The translations under genes were made by a program, and so were the position numbers. This document shows positions 32,867-43,720 of a stretch of DNA of 45,000 nucleotides, piece after piece (positions within the stretch are counted from its first letter, which is position 1; each line of letters begins with the position of its first letter). The notes under the pieces were generated by a model, which saw only the letters and a program-made list of their open reading frames with translations, was not told where the DNA came from and did no database searches. Source of the stretch: Stramonita haemastoma (taxonomy: Eukaryota > Mollusca > Gastropoda > Neogastropoda > Muricidae); contig CM060335.1 of assembly GCA_030674155.1 (NCBI GenBank), positions 37,734,567 to 37,779,566 on the forward strand, in the 5' to 3' direction.

Positions 32867-33374
32867 AGAATAATTACCTGGTAACTGTAGTTTAAAACTA
32901 ATCTGTAACATGTGTCAATAGTTTTTGACATGTGTTTGAATCTTATCCAGAGTTTTCAGTTCATGTGTGCACCAGAGGAGCAAATAATGTATTAGAAAGG
33001 TTGTATGTTTAGAACGTTTTCCTTGAAACTTTCTGTTATTCGTGTCGCTTATGATTCGCTTGTGACAGACTTGCCGTGAGTTTCAGTTAAACTTTGTTAG
33101 CTTTGCAATTTGCGTGGTACAGATTCCTTGACTCTATGCCCGTTTCAGTTTTTTTATGGTAAAAGCCCAGTCAAAGGACGCTACTTACGTCAATAGTTTG
33201 AGGTCGTGGAATGTAGGGTGAGGCTTCATTGAGCCTGGTGGATAGAAGGTAGCAATATATTTATGAACTCCAAGGCTACCTGCTGCCCTGCATCTGCCTC
33301 CCTTGACCATTTGCATGTTGATTGAATAACGTGATGAAGAAAGAGTACTTTTTTATACTAAGTGGGTTGTGCAA

Positions 33375-33386
33375 AATAAAAATAAA
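33375..33386 (+). terminator. Candidate polyadenylation signal
   Basis: Two adjacent AATAAA hexamers, the first on the + strand downstream of the ZU5-gene stop codon. Confidence 0.3.
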
Positions 33387-33700
33387 AATGCATAGCATGC
33401 ACTAAAAACCTCCTCAGTGTATACAGTTATGCAGCTAATGAAGCATCTGTTAGGTGGATGTTTGGCAGACATGGCGTAGCAAGTATGGAGTATTTCAAAT
33501 GCTGTGTCGTCTCTCAAAAAAATAGAATGAAAGCAGATTTGATAAATAAATAAATTTAAAAAAAAACTGGGGTAAGTTTTTTGTAGCTTGGATACTAGCT
33601 CATTTATCGAAATAAGATCGCACAGTCTTCACTGTGTGTATTTCTTTGTAGCAACACAGATTGTGTTTATACAGTGTAGTTGTGAGGGGGCTAACACAAC

Positions 33701-33702
<2 letters not shown>
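33387..33702. other. Intergenic AT-rich sequence
   Basis: No supported feature. Confidence 0.5.
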
Positions 33703-33757
<55 letters not shown>

Positions 33758-33776
33758 TATATATATATATATATAT
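33703..33776. repeat. (TA)n microsatellite
   Basis: About 35 TA units with one AAAT interruption. Confidence 0.95.
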
Positions 33777-33945
33777 AGGGAACATTGTAATCAGTACAGC
33801 AAAGTTGTCATTTGGCTAACTGGAGGCTTGATATCAGTAGGGAATATTATTGTAACCAAGATAGCAAAGTTGTCAACTGGCTAACTAGAAATATGAAATA
33901 CATCGTTATTAAGATAAATGAGTTGTCAGTTCGCTCAGATCTTTT
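33777..33945. repeat. 65-bp minisatellite, about 2.5 units
   Basis: GCAAAGTTGTCA recurs at 33799 and 33864 (65 bases apart), followed by GGCTAACT in both, with a third decayed unit (GAGTTGTCAGTTCGCT) near 33928. Confidence 0.7.
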
Positions 33946-34924
33946 TTTTTTAATTGATTTAAGATGAAGTGTGCCTTCTTTGTATTGTCAACTGTGTCAT
34001 TGATGATGAAAAGTTTTCAGGCTGGATTAGGCCTATGGTTGGATTGTTAAACCTGTGATTTGCCACCTTTGGTAAGTGCTGCTTGTTATTGTTGTTGCTG
34101 TTAATTTTTTGTCATTGTGATAAGTACTATTTCTGATAAGTTCTACTACTTGTCATCTCGATAAATGTTACTTTTAGTTAGAGCTGCCTGTGACTGTTTT
34201 GGTAAAAGCTATTTTTTATATGAATGTATAGGCCTACTGCTTGTTGTTACTTCGATATATTACAAGATAAGATTTGTTTGTTGGTGTTATGATAAATGTT
34301 ACTTTTGGTAAGTACTGATTGTTCTTTCGATAAGTGCTGCTTATTGTTTTGATAAATGCTACTTTTGATAAGTGCTGGTTATTGTTTTGATAAATGCTAC
34401 TTTTCATAAGTGCTGGTTATTGCTTTGATAAATGCTACTTTTGATAAGTGCTGCATATTGCTTTTATAAATGCTACTTTTGATGTGCTGCATGTAAGCAT
34501 ATTGATGAGAGTTGCTTTTGATAAACGTCACTTGTTGTAATCATGATAAACAGATGCTATTGGAATGATTTATTCTCATTTTAATCGTGATAAAAGTTAA
34601 TTTTGATACTTTATGCTTGTTTTGATCATAATACATGATAATTTTGGTAATTACAGCCTTTTGTAATCATAACTCTTATTTTTTGATAATTCCTGCTTTG
34701 GAAATGTCTGCTCACGTAATTTCTGCTTTGATAATTTCTGCTTGTTGTCATCTTCATCAATGATCTGTTTACGATACAGCTTTGTGTTGGCTTCATAAAC
34801 AGTACTTGTGATAGATGCTGCTTTGCTTTTGATAAATGCCACTTGTGATGAAAGCCTTTTTGATGAATACTGCTTTATTTCTTTGCTGCTTTTGGCGAAT
34901 ACTACTTGTTATACATGCTGATTT

Positions 34925-35754
34925 TTTTTGGCTGCCTCATCTACTGTAAGGTCCCCATCCTGCTGTTCCCACGCTGCTCGTTTCAATCTCCCTGCCACAG
35001 CCATACCCTGATTCGTTATGTCTCATCCTCAGAGTTGGGAGTCCATAGGGATCCTATCAATATAAGGCTGCCATAGGGCCACCAGCCAGAGTGTTCTGAG
35101 CTGACATACGCAGGACACCACCAACTAACCCCCTACTAACGACAGTATTTGCTCAGCCGCAGAGCCAGACTGAGTGAGTCACCAACCCAAAGTGGCAATA
35201 ACCACAACGTTGCTCCAACGATCATGCCCCCCCCCCCCCCCCCCCCCCCCACGAACCTCCAACCTCAAAGGCTTTGATACAAACTCACCATAGGCACAAA
35301 AGTGTATGGGAAAACCGAATCTGTTGTCACCATGAGACCAGTACAATAGGGGCTACCGAATCAAAGGCAATTAAGAAAATATTTGCATGGCAACCGATGG
35401 TAATGAGGGTGATGTAATGATGTTGCTATGGAAGTGCATATGCTTTGAGACTACTTGACAGGGCTGTACTCTACTCTTAGTATAAAGACAATTATATCCC
35501 AGCATCAATCGGGCGCGACAGATACAGACACCTGAAGCGTTGATCAGGTAACTTGAGCAACTCTCAAACGCGCATCCGTAAAGTGGATGAAGCTTGACTG
35601 TGTGGTCCCGGTCTCCCCACTGAGCCCACGGCACACTCAATCTGGGTAAGAGCTGGTCAGAGTCCGAAAAAAGCATTATGCCTTTTGTGGGATTTGCATT
35701 TGTGACCTTCCATTCCAAAATCCAAAGCGCTAACCACTGCACCATGGTGGCTGG
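34925..35754 (-). mobile_element. Long tRNA-headed SINE, family C, copy 2
   Basis: 830 bases aligning end to end with 8521-9384 in reverse. The head at 35754 reads CCAGCCACCATGGTGCAGTG on the minus strand; its B box is decayed (AAATGCAAATCCC). Target-site duplication: TATACATGCTGATTT at 34910-34924 and TATGCATGCTGATTT at 35755-35769. It inserted inside the 38-bp minisatellite field. A run of 24 C lies inside it at 35227-35250. Confidence 0.9.
35227..35250. repeat. Poly-C tract, 24 bases
   Basis: Uninterrupted C run within SINE family C copy 2. Copy 1 has ordinary sequence at the equivalent place. The exact length may be a sequencing or assembly artefact. Confidence 0.9.
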
Positions 35755-36213
35755 TATGCATGCTGATTTGATAAGGATGTTTTAATAAAAATGTTTTAAT
35801 GAATGTTGTTTGAAAAGTGCTGTTTTAATGAATGTTGTTTGAAAAGTGCTGTTTTGATGAATGTTGATTTATAAATACGGTTTTGATGACTATTGTTCGA
35901 TAATATTGTTTTGGTAAGTGCTGTTCGATAAATGCCGTTTTTGGTGATTTTTTTTTTCTAAACTTAATGCTTTTTTATCAATGCTGTTTTTGAAATGCTG
36001 CTATGAAAAATGTCTTGGCAAATTTTGCTTTGCTAAAATCTACTTTGATCAATGCTGCTTTAAATAATACTGCTTTGCCAAATGCCTCTTTGATAAAATT
36101 AATGCCACTGTAATAAATACTCTTTGGGTAAATGCTTCTTTTTTTATATAATTTATGCTGCTTTAGAAAATAAATTTTGCTTTTGTTAATCAATAAAAGC
36201 CGTTTCTGATGTA

Positions 36214-36799
36214 TCTTCTTCTTCTTCTTCTTTCTCATGACCGGAACGGTCGTGAAGGAGACATGAGAGACGATTCTGCAGCCAGCCGTCGCCATCCAGC
36301 CCTGTCCCCCGCCTTCCGAATGAGTGTTGGACTGTCCAGGCGGATCCACTCCTTGATTTTAACCATCCAGCTTTTGGTTTGTCTGCCTCAGTGTCTTCCA
36401 CTTTCTAGCGTTCCTTGTAGGACTGTCTTGGGGAGGGTGTTGTGGCGTGTGACATGGCGGAACCATGCCAGCTTCCTTTTCTTGTCAGTGGCTAGTAGGG
36501 GTTCCTGAGGACCAGCCAGCAGTGCGACTTGACTTCGCACATAAGTTTTGTTTTCTGATTCTTCCTGGAAATGCCAAGCAGTGGCTTGAAGCATTTTGTC
36601 TCGAACGTCTGGATCCGCTTGGTGGTTTCAGCGGTCATTGTCCAACTTTCGCAGCCGTAGAGCAAGATGGAGATGACCAGGGATCTGAACGATTTGACCT
36701 TTGATTTGAAGCTGATGTCGTTGCATCTCCTTATCTTGTTCAGTTTTGCCATAGCTGATGTTGCCATGGCTAGCCTGGTCTTGATCTCTGTGGTGGAGT
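36214..36799 (-). mobile_element. RTE/BovB-like LINE, 5'-truncated copy
   Basis: Reverse of the last 580 bases of the element at 2269-5485, ending in the same (GAA)n-type tail (CTTCTTCTTCTTCTT on +). Minus-strand frames read MATSAMAKLNKIRRCNDISF, SLVISILLYGCESWTMTAET, TFETKCFKPLLGISRKNQKT and PQEPLLATDKKRKLAWFRHV, with two frameshifts. It begins at CTCCACCACAGAGATCAAG, equivalent to 4912-4930 of the long copy. It inserted in the 38-bp minisatellite field. Confidence 0.9.
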
Positions 36800-38335
36800 T
36801 TTGGTGTATACTGCTTTCTTAAAGTCCTCTGACAAATACTGCTTTGATAAATGCCACTTTAATGAATGTACCTTTTTTTAATGATGTTTTAGAAAGAAAG
36901 CCGCTTTTGTTAAATATTGCTTTTGATAGGTGCTGTTTTGTCAGATACTGCTGGCAATAAATGTTATTTTGTTGATGCTGCTTGGAATAAATGCTGCTTT
37001 TGTTAGATACTGCTTGTAATAAAATGCTGTTTTGTTCAAACTGCTTGTAATAAATGCCACTTTTGTTTGATACTGCTTGTAATAAAATGCTGCTTTGTTA
37101 AAAATTGCTTGTAATATATGCTACTTTTGTTTGATACTGCTTGTAATGAATACTGCTTTTGTAAAATACTGCTTGTGATAAATGCTGTTTTGTTTCATAC
37201 TGCTTGCAATGAAAGCTGCTGTTGTTAGACACTTCTTAGAATAAAATGTTACTTTCATAAAACACTGCTTGTAATAAATGTAGCATTTATTAAATACTGC
37301 TTTCAAGAGATATTGCTTTTTGTAAAATACTGCTTGTAATAAATGTTGCTTTCATAAGATACTGCTTTCAATAGATGTTGCTTTTGTTAAAATACTGCTT
37401 GTAATAAATGTTGCTTTTGTAAATAACTTCTTGTAATGAATGCTGCTTTTGTTAAAATACTGCTTGCAATAAATGCTGCTTTTGTTAAATACTTCTGGTA
37501 ATGCTGCTTTTGTTAAAAGTTTACTTCTAATAAATACTGTTTGGCGTTAAACACTGCTTGTATCAAATGCTGCTTTTGTTAAGTGATTCTTTTGATACTG
37601 CTGCTTTTAGATGTAGGAAATGTTGTTTTAAGCAGTAATGATTCTATGATATAATGATAAATGTCAATTTGAAATAAACGTGCTGCTTGTAGATGTAATG
37701 AGTGCTATCTTTGAGAAGTGTCGCATGTAGATGTAATAAATGCTACGTCTTGGAAGTGCTGCTTCTACATAGGATACGTGTTACTTTTGAGAAGTGCTGC
37801 TTGTAAATGTGATATTGTTACTTTTGAGAAGTGCTGCTTCTACATAGGCTACGTGTTACTTTTTAGAAGTGCTGCTTGTTGATAGGAAACGTGCTACTTT
37901 TGAGAAGTGCTGCTTGTAGATGGGATACGTGTTACTTTTGAGAAGTGCTGCTTGTAGATGGGATACGTGTTACTTTTGAGAAGTGCTGCTTATTGCCATC
38001 TTGATAAATTCTACTTTTGGCAATGACTGACTATTTTCATGGTGCGTGGTGTTTCTGATTTTAATAAATGCAATGTTTTCAACAAAGTCTATTTTGTTAA
38101 GGTTTGGATAATGCCTTTACTTGATAAGTGCTACTTGTTCGCTTGAGAAGTTGTTTTATCTGTAAATCAGTATACCTGGCAACACTAATCGATGTTTTTC
38201 ACACCTTTCATTTCTTGTCTAAAAAAAAGAGTAACCAGTCGATGCTGCTTATTGCAAGATAGAAAGGCAACTTTTGATAAGCACCGCTTCTTTTGTTGAG
38301 TGTGATTACCAAGTGGATGAGTGACATTTCGTACG

Positions 38336-38530
38336 CCTCGGCTTTAGTAAATCCCCATTCCACCCAGCTGTGAATTGGTACCTGTCCTCTTCAGGGACAG
38401 GAAGGTAAAGCAGCAAGGGAGGGGAGATGACCGCCACCCTCAATAGGATGAATAAGCTGGAGATGCTGAGGTCTCTGACACCTCGCTCCCCAATGACTAA
38501 AAAAGGTTATAGGGACATCTTTACTTGTAC
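38336..38530 (+). mobile_element. SINE family B, copy 4
   Basis: Family B body (CTCTTCAGGGACAGGAAGGT, AAAGCAGCAAGGGAGG, GATGCTGAGGTCTCTGACAC, CTCGCTCCCCAATGAC). The head is missing or unrecognisable. It lies inside the 38-bp minisatellite field. Confidence 0.75.
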
Positions 38531-39374
38531 CTTTTTACTCCGTTTCATCTGTATCATTGACTTTTTTTTTTAAGTATTGTTTGCCACTGTTATAAATTAT
38601 TTGTTACATTGTCAATTATTACTTGTATTAGATGCTATTTACAGTTGTGCTGATAATTATGCTAGTTTTAAAGGCCCACTTGTGTTGACAAATGTTTTTT
38701 TGTAATGGATGCTACTGTTTATAACTTTTTGGTCATATTTATGTGTACATTTGGTGAGAAGCTATTAAGAGGATTTTTGTCAGGGGTTTTTTTGTTGCTT
38801 TTTTCCCTTCATACATGTTACTTTATAATGTGCTACTTGTTGTCTTGAAAATGTTGCCCTTAATAAAGGCTAATTTGTCTTGATAAACACTATGGTTAAA
38901 AGTGCTGCATGATGTTCTTGTAAGAAAATCTACCTTAAGTTCCACTTGTCCTCAATATGAACAACACTTTTGATATTTGTTACCTGTTGTTTTGGTAAGT
39001 ATAAACCTTAGTAAGTGTGATACATTTTCCTGCTTTAAAATGCTACCTTTAACAAGTGCTACTTGCTGTTATCCAGATGTCTGCTAGGCTTCGTTTTGTT
39101 TTTGTGAACGCTAAATATTGTCCAGACAAAAACTGGTTCATAAAACATGACGTTTTTGATGCGTGATGCTCGTTATCAGATCGAGTGCTAGTTTTTGATG
39201 AGCTCTCTGTATAAGTGTTCCTCTGATAAATAGGGTTTGTTTGTCATTAAGAAAAGAAAGTCCAGTAACTCCGCCATCCAACTGTCACAGATGCAAGGCT
39301 TGGCCTAATGTCCTCGAGCAATAGGTCTGAACAATTTGCACCGTGTTAAGTATGATTTTGAATGTATCTTCTAT

Positions 39375-39745
39375 CCCGTAGTCTGGCGACCGTGGGGGCA
39401 CCCCTGAAGACTTGACAAGTTCCTTCCATTCCTTTCTCTGTTCTGCCTCTTTTTGGGTTTTCTCGAGTTCTAGGCCTGTCTAATCTCTGATGTTGTCATC
39501 CCATCACTTCCATGGTCTGCCTCTTTTTCTTCCTCCATGGACAGTGTCTTGTAGTATTTCTTTGTAAGTCCTTTTGATCTTGTGACATGCCATACCATTA
39601 AGTCTTATGTCTTTTTACGATTGTTGTTAGGCTTTCAAGGGGCCCAATGGTTTGCTGGATTTTGTTGTGCATGTCTTTGTTGCTTATGTGGTCTTTGTGG
39701 GTGATGCCAAGGAGTGTCTGGAAGCATTTCATCTCTGCCACTAGT
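39375..39745 (-). mobile_element. RTE-like LINE 3' fragment, second subfamily
   Basis: Minus-strand frames give AEMKCFQTLLGITHKDHISN, KIQQTIGPLESLTTIV, WRKKKRQTMEVMG and QVFRGAPTVARLRD, matching the 3' end of 22163-22878. It is 5' truncated and frameshifted. Confidence 0.75.
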
Positions 39746-39913
39746 ACTCTTCTTTACACATATACTTTCCTTTTAAACAACCTTTACTGGAGCAATCATT
39801 ACTTGCTGACAGTGTTACCTGTACATGGAACATCAAGACAATTACAAGATATCAATCACAGCACAATCAGTAAAGGGTACTAGTTGTGTGTGTTTCTTCT
39901 TGCTTTGTTTGGG

Positions 39914-40415
39914 TTTTTTTTTGCTGCCTTATCTTCTGTGACGTTCCGATCTGCTATTGCCATGCTACTTATTCCAATCTCTCTGCCCTAGCCATACCTA
40001 GATTCGTCGTGTTACATCCTCAGGATAAGAAGTCTTTAAGGAGTCGATAAATGTCACGCTGCCATGGGGCTACGAGAGAAAGGGGCCATGCACTGCTGCT
40101 GGGTCACATTGTGGTAGTTATAGATTGTGCATGTTCTGAGGTAACAACGCAAGACACCACCTACTAAGCCACCTGCTGATGGCAGTAATAGCTCAGTCGC
40201 AAAGCAAGATTGATCGAGACACCCATCCCGGGTGGCAATCACCCTGGCATCCCTCCATCGACCTTCTCCTGTGAAGTTTTAGCCCCAAAGGCTTTGACAC
40301 AAATCTACCACAAGCACAGAAGTGTATGGGAAACATAAGCTGGAGTCACCATGAGACCAGAGCAGCTTGGGGTAACCGAATCATAGGCAATGTTCTTGTA
40401 TTGCATGATAATTAA
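39914..40415 (-). mobile_element. Long tRNA-headed SINE, family C, copy 3, truncated
   Basis: Reverse of the 3' 500 bases of family C: T-run, GCTGCCTTATCTTCTGTGAC, AGACACCACCTACTAAGCC, TTTGACACAAATCTACCACA, ACCGAATCATAGGCAAT. It stops near TGCATGATAATT, so the tRNA head and about 350 bases are missing. It contains a local duplication or insertion (GCTACGAGAGAAAGGGGCC) not in the other copies. Confidence 0.8.
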
Positions 40416-41159
40416 AGAGAATGGGAATAGTGTCATGATTCTGCGTTACTCTGCATCTCACATCTGTCAGTTTCCCCCACTTTCAGCTGCTCTGAGCTGC
40501 TAATTGTTCCATTCCAGCCCAGCACAGCTGCTGGGCCAGCAGGTGCTAATTATAGCAGGAACTGTCCACACCATGGACTAGGTTAAAGGAAGGGGCATGC
40601 TAAGTTTAGCAGTCTTAGCTAAGTGATGTTGGATATGTGCACTTCTCTGTTTTTTGGTCAAAGAGCTGTCCTGTATGTACATGCCAAATGACCGTTGCCT
40701 TCTTATCTTCATCATTATTTGAAAAAACACAAACACAAAACATTTGGATTGATTTGCTATTACTGCTTTTGGCACCTCTTGATGCTTTTCGTGCTTTCCT
40801 GGTTAATATTACAACCTATAGAAGCAGTACAGTCACATGACTTCCTAGCCTTAAATGTCGTGCAATTCTCACAAAAAATCCCCATGTTTCACTTTTGTAT
40901 CATCATATTTTGTTTCATAGTTCCATGGATGCATAATGGTTTATGTATCATATGTCTAGATTGCAGATACTACTTTTCTGCTGTGATGTATATGCTGGTA
41001 AATTAGAAGTTTCTGCTAGAGTTTAAAAAAAATCCTGGTGAAATAATTATCTTGATAAGCATTGAATAACTGAGATCTTATTGGTGTGGTAGTTAGGTTT
41101 GATAATCACACAATGTAGATATTTTTTTTGAGATGGTAGCTTATTTGATGGTCCCTTTA
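40416..41159. other. Intergenic sequence without recognised features
   Basis: No supported gene, and no match to repeats seen elsewhere in the window. The area around 40490-40560 is locally richer in AGCTGCT/GCAGCT words. Confidence 0.5.
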
Positions 41160-41440
41160 TCCCATAATCTTGTTAATGTCATTATTTCTTTGGTGGTTTC
41201 TTAGTGCTAATCTTGTTGAAATTGTTAATTTGTGGTTACTATGTTCCATAATCATGTTAATGTCAATGTTTCTTTTGTGGCTACAAAGTGCTAATCTTAT
41301 TATTGTAAATGTTTTTTTGATGGTCATTATATGCCATGATCTTGTCAACATTAGCGTTTCTTTTGTGGCTTCTAAGTGCTAATCTTGCTGGTGCAATTGC
41401 TATTTTGATGGCCACAAAGCCTTATAGTCGTGTTAATCAC
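41160..41440. repeat. 84-88-bp minisatellite, about 3.3 units
   Basis: CCATAATC/CCATGATC starts at 41162, 41246 and 41334 (spacing 84 and 88). Each is followed by TTGT, then TTTCTTTKGTGG and AGTGCTAATCTT. Confidence 0.8.
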
Positions 41441-41489
41441 TTTTGTATTTTTACCACTTAATGTCATGCTCCTTTACTCTCACCTGTTC

Positions 41490-42125
41490 TGAAGTCCTGC
41501 AGACTGGGGGTACCACTGAAGATTTTGCAACCATCATTCCTTTGCCCTCCATAGCAGATCACTCCACCCAAGGCCCGCCCACTCTGTGATGTTGTCTTCC
41601 CATTGTTTCCTCTGTATGCCTCTTTATCTCCCTCCTTTAACTATTCCCTATAAGATAGTCGTGGCCAGTCTAGATATTCGTGTGACGTGCCCGTACTACT
41701 TTAACTTGCGTGTTTTTCACTGAAGTCACGAGCTCTTCATATGCTCTGATGATATTCTTTATTCTGGTTTTCATCTCTTCATTAGTGATGTCATCTATGT
41801 ATGAAATGCCAAGGAGTTTGCTAAAGCATCTCATTTTCATTGCCTGTATTCTTTCGATGATTGCTGTTATGGTCCATGTTTCACATGCATACCAAAATAT
41901 GGACATGATCAGGGAATGCATTAGTTTGATCTTGAAGCTGATGGCAGTGTTCTTATCATTCCAGAGGACTTTCAGCTTGTTCTTTGTAGCTGTGGTCTGG
42001 GCTATCCTGGAGAGAATTTCAGACTTTGATCCTTCATCTGATGCTATTGCTCCCAGATATTTGAAGCTATGGACAGCCCCGATTGTATTACCACTTATAA
42101 TTATGTTTTTTTTATCATCCATATA
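41490..42125 (-). mobile_element. RTE-like LINE 3' fragment, third copy type
   Basis: Minus-strand open frame reads GNTIGAVHSFKYLGAIASDE, GSKSEILSRIAQTTATKNKL, KVLWNDKNTAISFKIKLMHS, LIMSIFWYACETWTITAIIE and MRCFSKLLGISYIDDITNEE. This is the RTE C-terminal region, open for about 150 codons, then decayed toward 41490. It is related to, but better preserved than, 22163-22878. It ends where a SINE head begins on the opposite strand. Confidence 0.8.
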
Positions 42126-42148
42126 TATGGATGATAAGAAACTGGGTG

Positions 42149-42425
42149 GCCGGATAGTGAAGACGTTTCCCTGCCGACACGTAAACCGTGAGGTTTTGGC
42201 TTCGATTCCCAGCCTATCCCTTTCCTCCCTGTTTGACGAAGAAGTCAAACTGAATGTTATAGTCCTTTGGTTGAGACTGTAAACCGAGGCCCCGTGTGCA
42301 AACACACCCAGAACATCTTGCACATATACTAAAACCCCTTCCGCATTTAGCAAGAGTAGGCCATTGTGTGCCGGTAGGAACAGATGACAGAAACAAACCA
42401 GCTTGCACATAGGTGTCGTGTTGAT
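42149..42425 (+). mobile_element. tRNA-headed SINE, family A body with a different head
   Basis: tRNA-like head on the + strand: GGTGGCCGGATAGTGAAGAC (A-box region) and TTGGCTTCGATTCCCAG (B-box region, near 42198-42214). The body matches 6504-6855 in reverse (CGAGGCCCCGTGTGCAAACA, AAGAGTAGGCCATTGTGTGC, GAACAGATGACAGAAACAAA), but the head differs from that copy, suggesting a subfamily or head exchange. Confidence 0.75.
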
Positions 42426-42528
42426 ATACTGTCCTTGAGGTCGGAATGCGGCTGCCTAAATGGTGGGAAAGTTTGGCACAATACCCATAAAAATCACCAT
42501 TTGTGAGCCCGAGTTATAGCTGAGGAAC

Positions 42529-42584
42529 ACACACACACACACACGCACACATGCACACACGCACCACACGTACACACGTACACA

Positions 42585-42649
<65 letters not shown>

Positions 42650-42668
42650 CTAGAGCTTGTAGACTCAT

Positions 42669-42764
<96 letters not shown>
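42529..42764. repeat. (CA)n then (TA)n microsatellites
   Basis: CA with GCAC/GTAC interruptions (42529-42646) and about 46 TA units (42671-42764). Confidence 0.95.
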
Positions 42765-42766
<2 letters not shown>

Positions 42767-43140
42767 CATGACGTCGTGTTTTCTTCTAATAATTTTGTAG
42801 ACTAAAACTATGGAATTGAATGATGTTAGCAGTAATGGTATTGATTGCGCTCTTTGAAAATACATTTTCATTAAGATGGATGCTTTGATTGTTGCCTAAA
42901 AAATATTATAATCTGTATTTTAAAAAAAGAAAGAAAAAAAAAACGTTTTGCCTCCCCTTGGATTGGTTTGTGTTTTTTGTAACATAGAAGCTTGACGGTG
43001 TAGTGATGGCGTTTTAGTGGATTCAGCTCTTGATGTTGAAATATTTTATTTGCCAAAAATAATCATTACATAATAGTTTTGTACAAAGATGTTGTCTTTC
43101 AAACATATACGATCATTACTTTGAACATCAGGTTTGCAGA

Positions 43141-43141
<1 letters not shown>
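42765..43141. other. Intergenic sequence without recognised features
   Basis: AT-rich. No supported feature. Confidence 0.5.
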
Positions 43142-43217
<76 letters not shown>

Positions 43218-43245
43218 ACACACACACACACACAGTACACACACA

Positions 43246-43337
<92 letters not shown>
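43142..43337. repeat. (CA)n microsatellite
   Basis: Nearly 200 bases of CA with three small interruptions, inside a region of weak 40-bp periodicity. Confidence 0.95.
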
Positions 43338-43338
<1 letters not shown>

Positions 43339-43720
43339 CTTGAACATAGTTTGATAATGATGGTGTAAATACAAGATCATTTAACATAGTTTGACTGTGA
43401 TAGTGTTAACATAAGTTTATTTAGACTTTGCGTTCCGTTCGCAATGTGAATACAAGGTAACTTTGGCACAATTTCACAAATTAAGATGTAGATAGAATAG
43501 TTTTGGCACAATCTAAAGATAAGATGATATAGATAAAAAGTCCTGTTGGCAGTATCTGACAATAATAATGTAAGGTATAAGATATCGGGTTGTTTTGTTG
43601 TTTTTGGGTTTTTTTCCGGAGAGCACATGGATAGCATATGTAGAAAATCATTTAAGCACACAATGACTAATTGGTAACATAGCTATAAAGTCATTGTGGC
43701 ACAGTTTGACAATAGTTATA
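43338..43720. repeat. Degenerate minisatellite of about 40 bp
   Basis: AACATAGT at 43343 and 43383 (40 apart); TTGGCACAAT at 43463 and 43503 (40 apart); then TTGGCAGTAT at 43546 and TTGTGGCACAG near 43694. Units are strongly diverged. Confidence 0.6.

Larger units (their letters stand above)
32309..33386 (+). other. Probable 3' UTR of the ZU5 gene
   Basis: Sequence after the stop includes an old L2/CR1-like 3' end (32640-32700) with its repeat tail. The first AATAAA on the + strand is at 33375-33380, with a second at 33381-33386, so the transcript may end near 33400. No transcript evidence is available. Confidence 0.4.
34075..39250. repeat. Degenerate minisatellite field based on a 38-bp unit
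   Basis: About 4 kb of related units, excluding insertions. In 34329-34480 GATAAGTGCT-type words start at 34329, 34367, 34405 and 34443, exactly 38 bases apart. In 37880-37990 GATGGGATAC starts at 37919 and 37957, again 38 apart. A usual core is ACTTTTGAGAAGTGCTGCTT. Other blocks use shorter units: about 32-33 bases at 36940-37560 (GATACTGCTTGTAATAAATG) and 29 bases near 35785-35850. Left and right parts are much more diverged. Since 38 is not a multiple of 3, no long repeat protein is encoded. Inserted elements are listed separately. Confidence 0.85.

Noticed and set aside
34651..34842. Lys/Gln-rich frame in the 38-bp field
   Set aside because: It arises from the degenerate repeat read on the opposite strand. 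The unit length is not a multiple of three, so no conserved repeat protein results.
36186..36401. Separate small gene on the minus strand
   Set aside because: It matches the alternative frame at the 3' end of the RTE element (compare 5311-5514).
34075..39250. CRISPR-like array (regular short repeats)
   Set aside because: Units are contiguous and diverge gradually, with no constant repeat separated by unique spacers. The genome is clearly eukaryotic.
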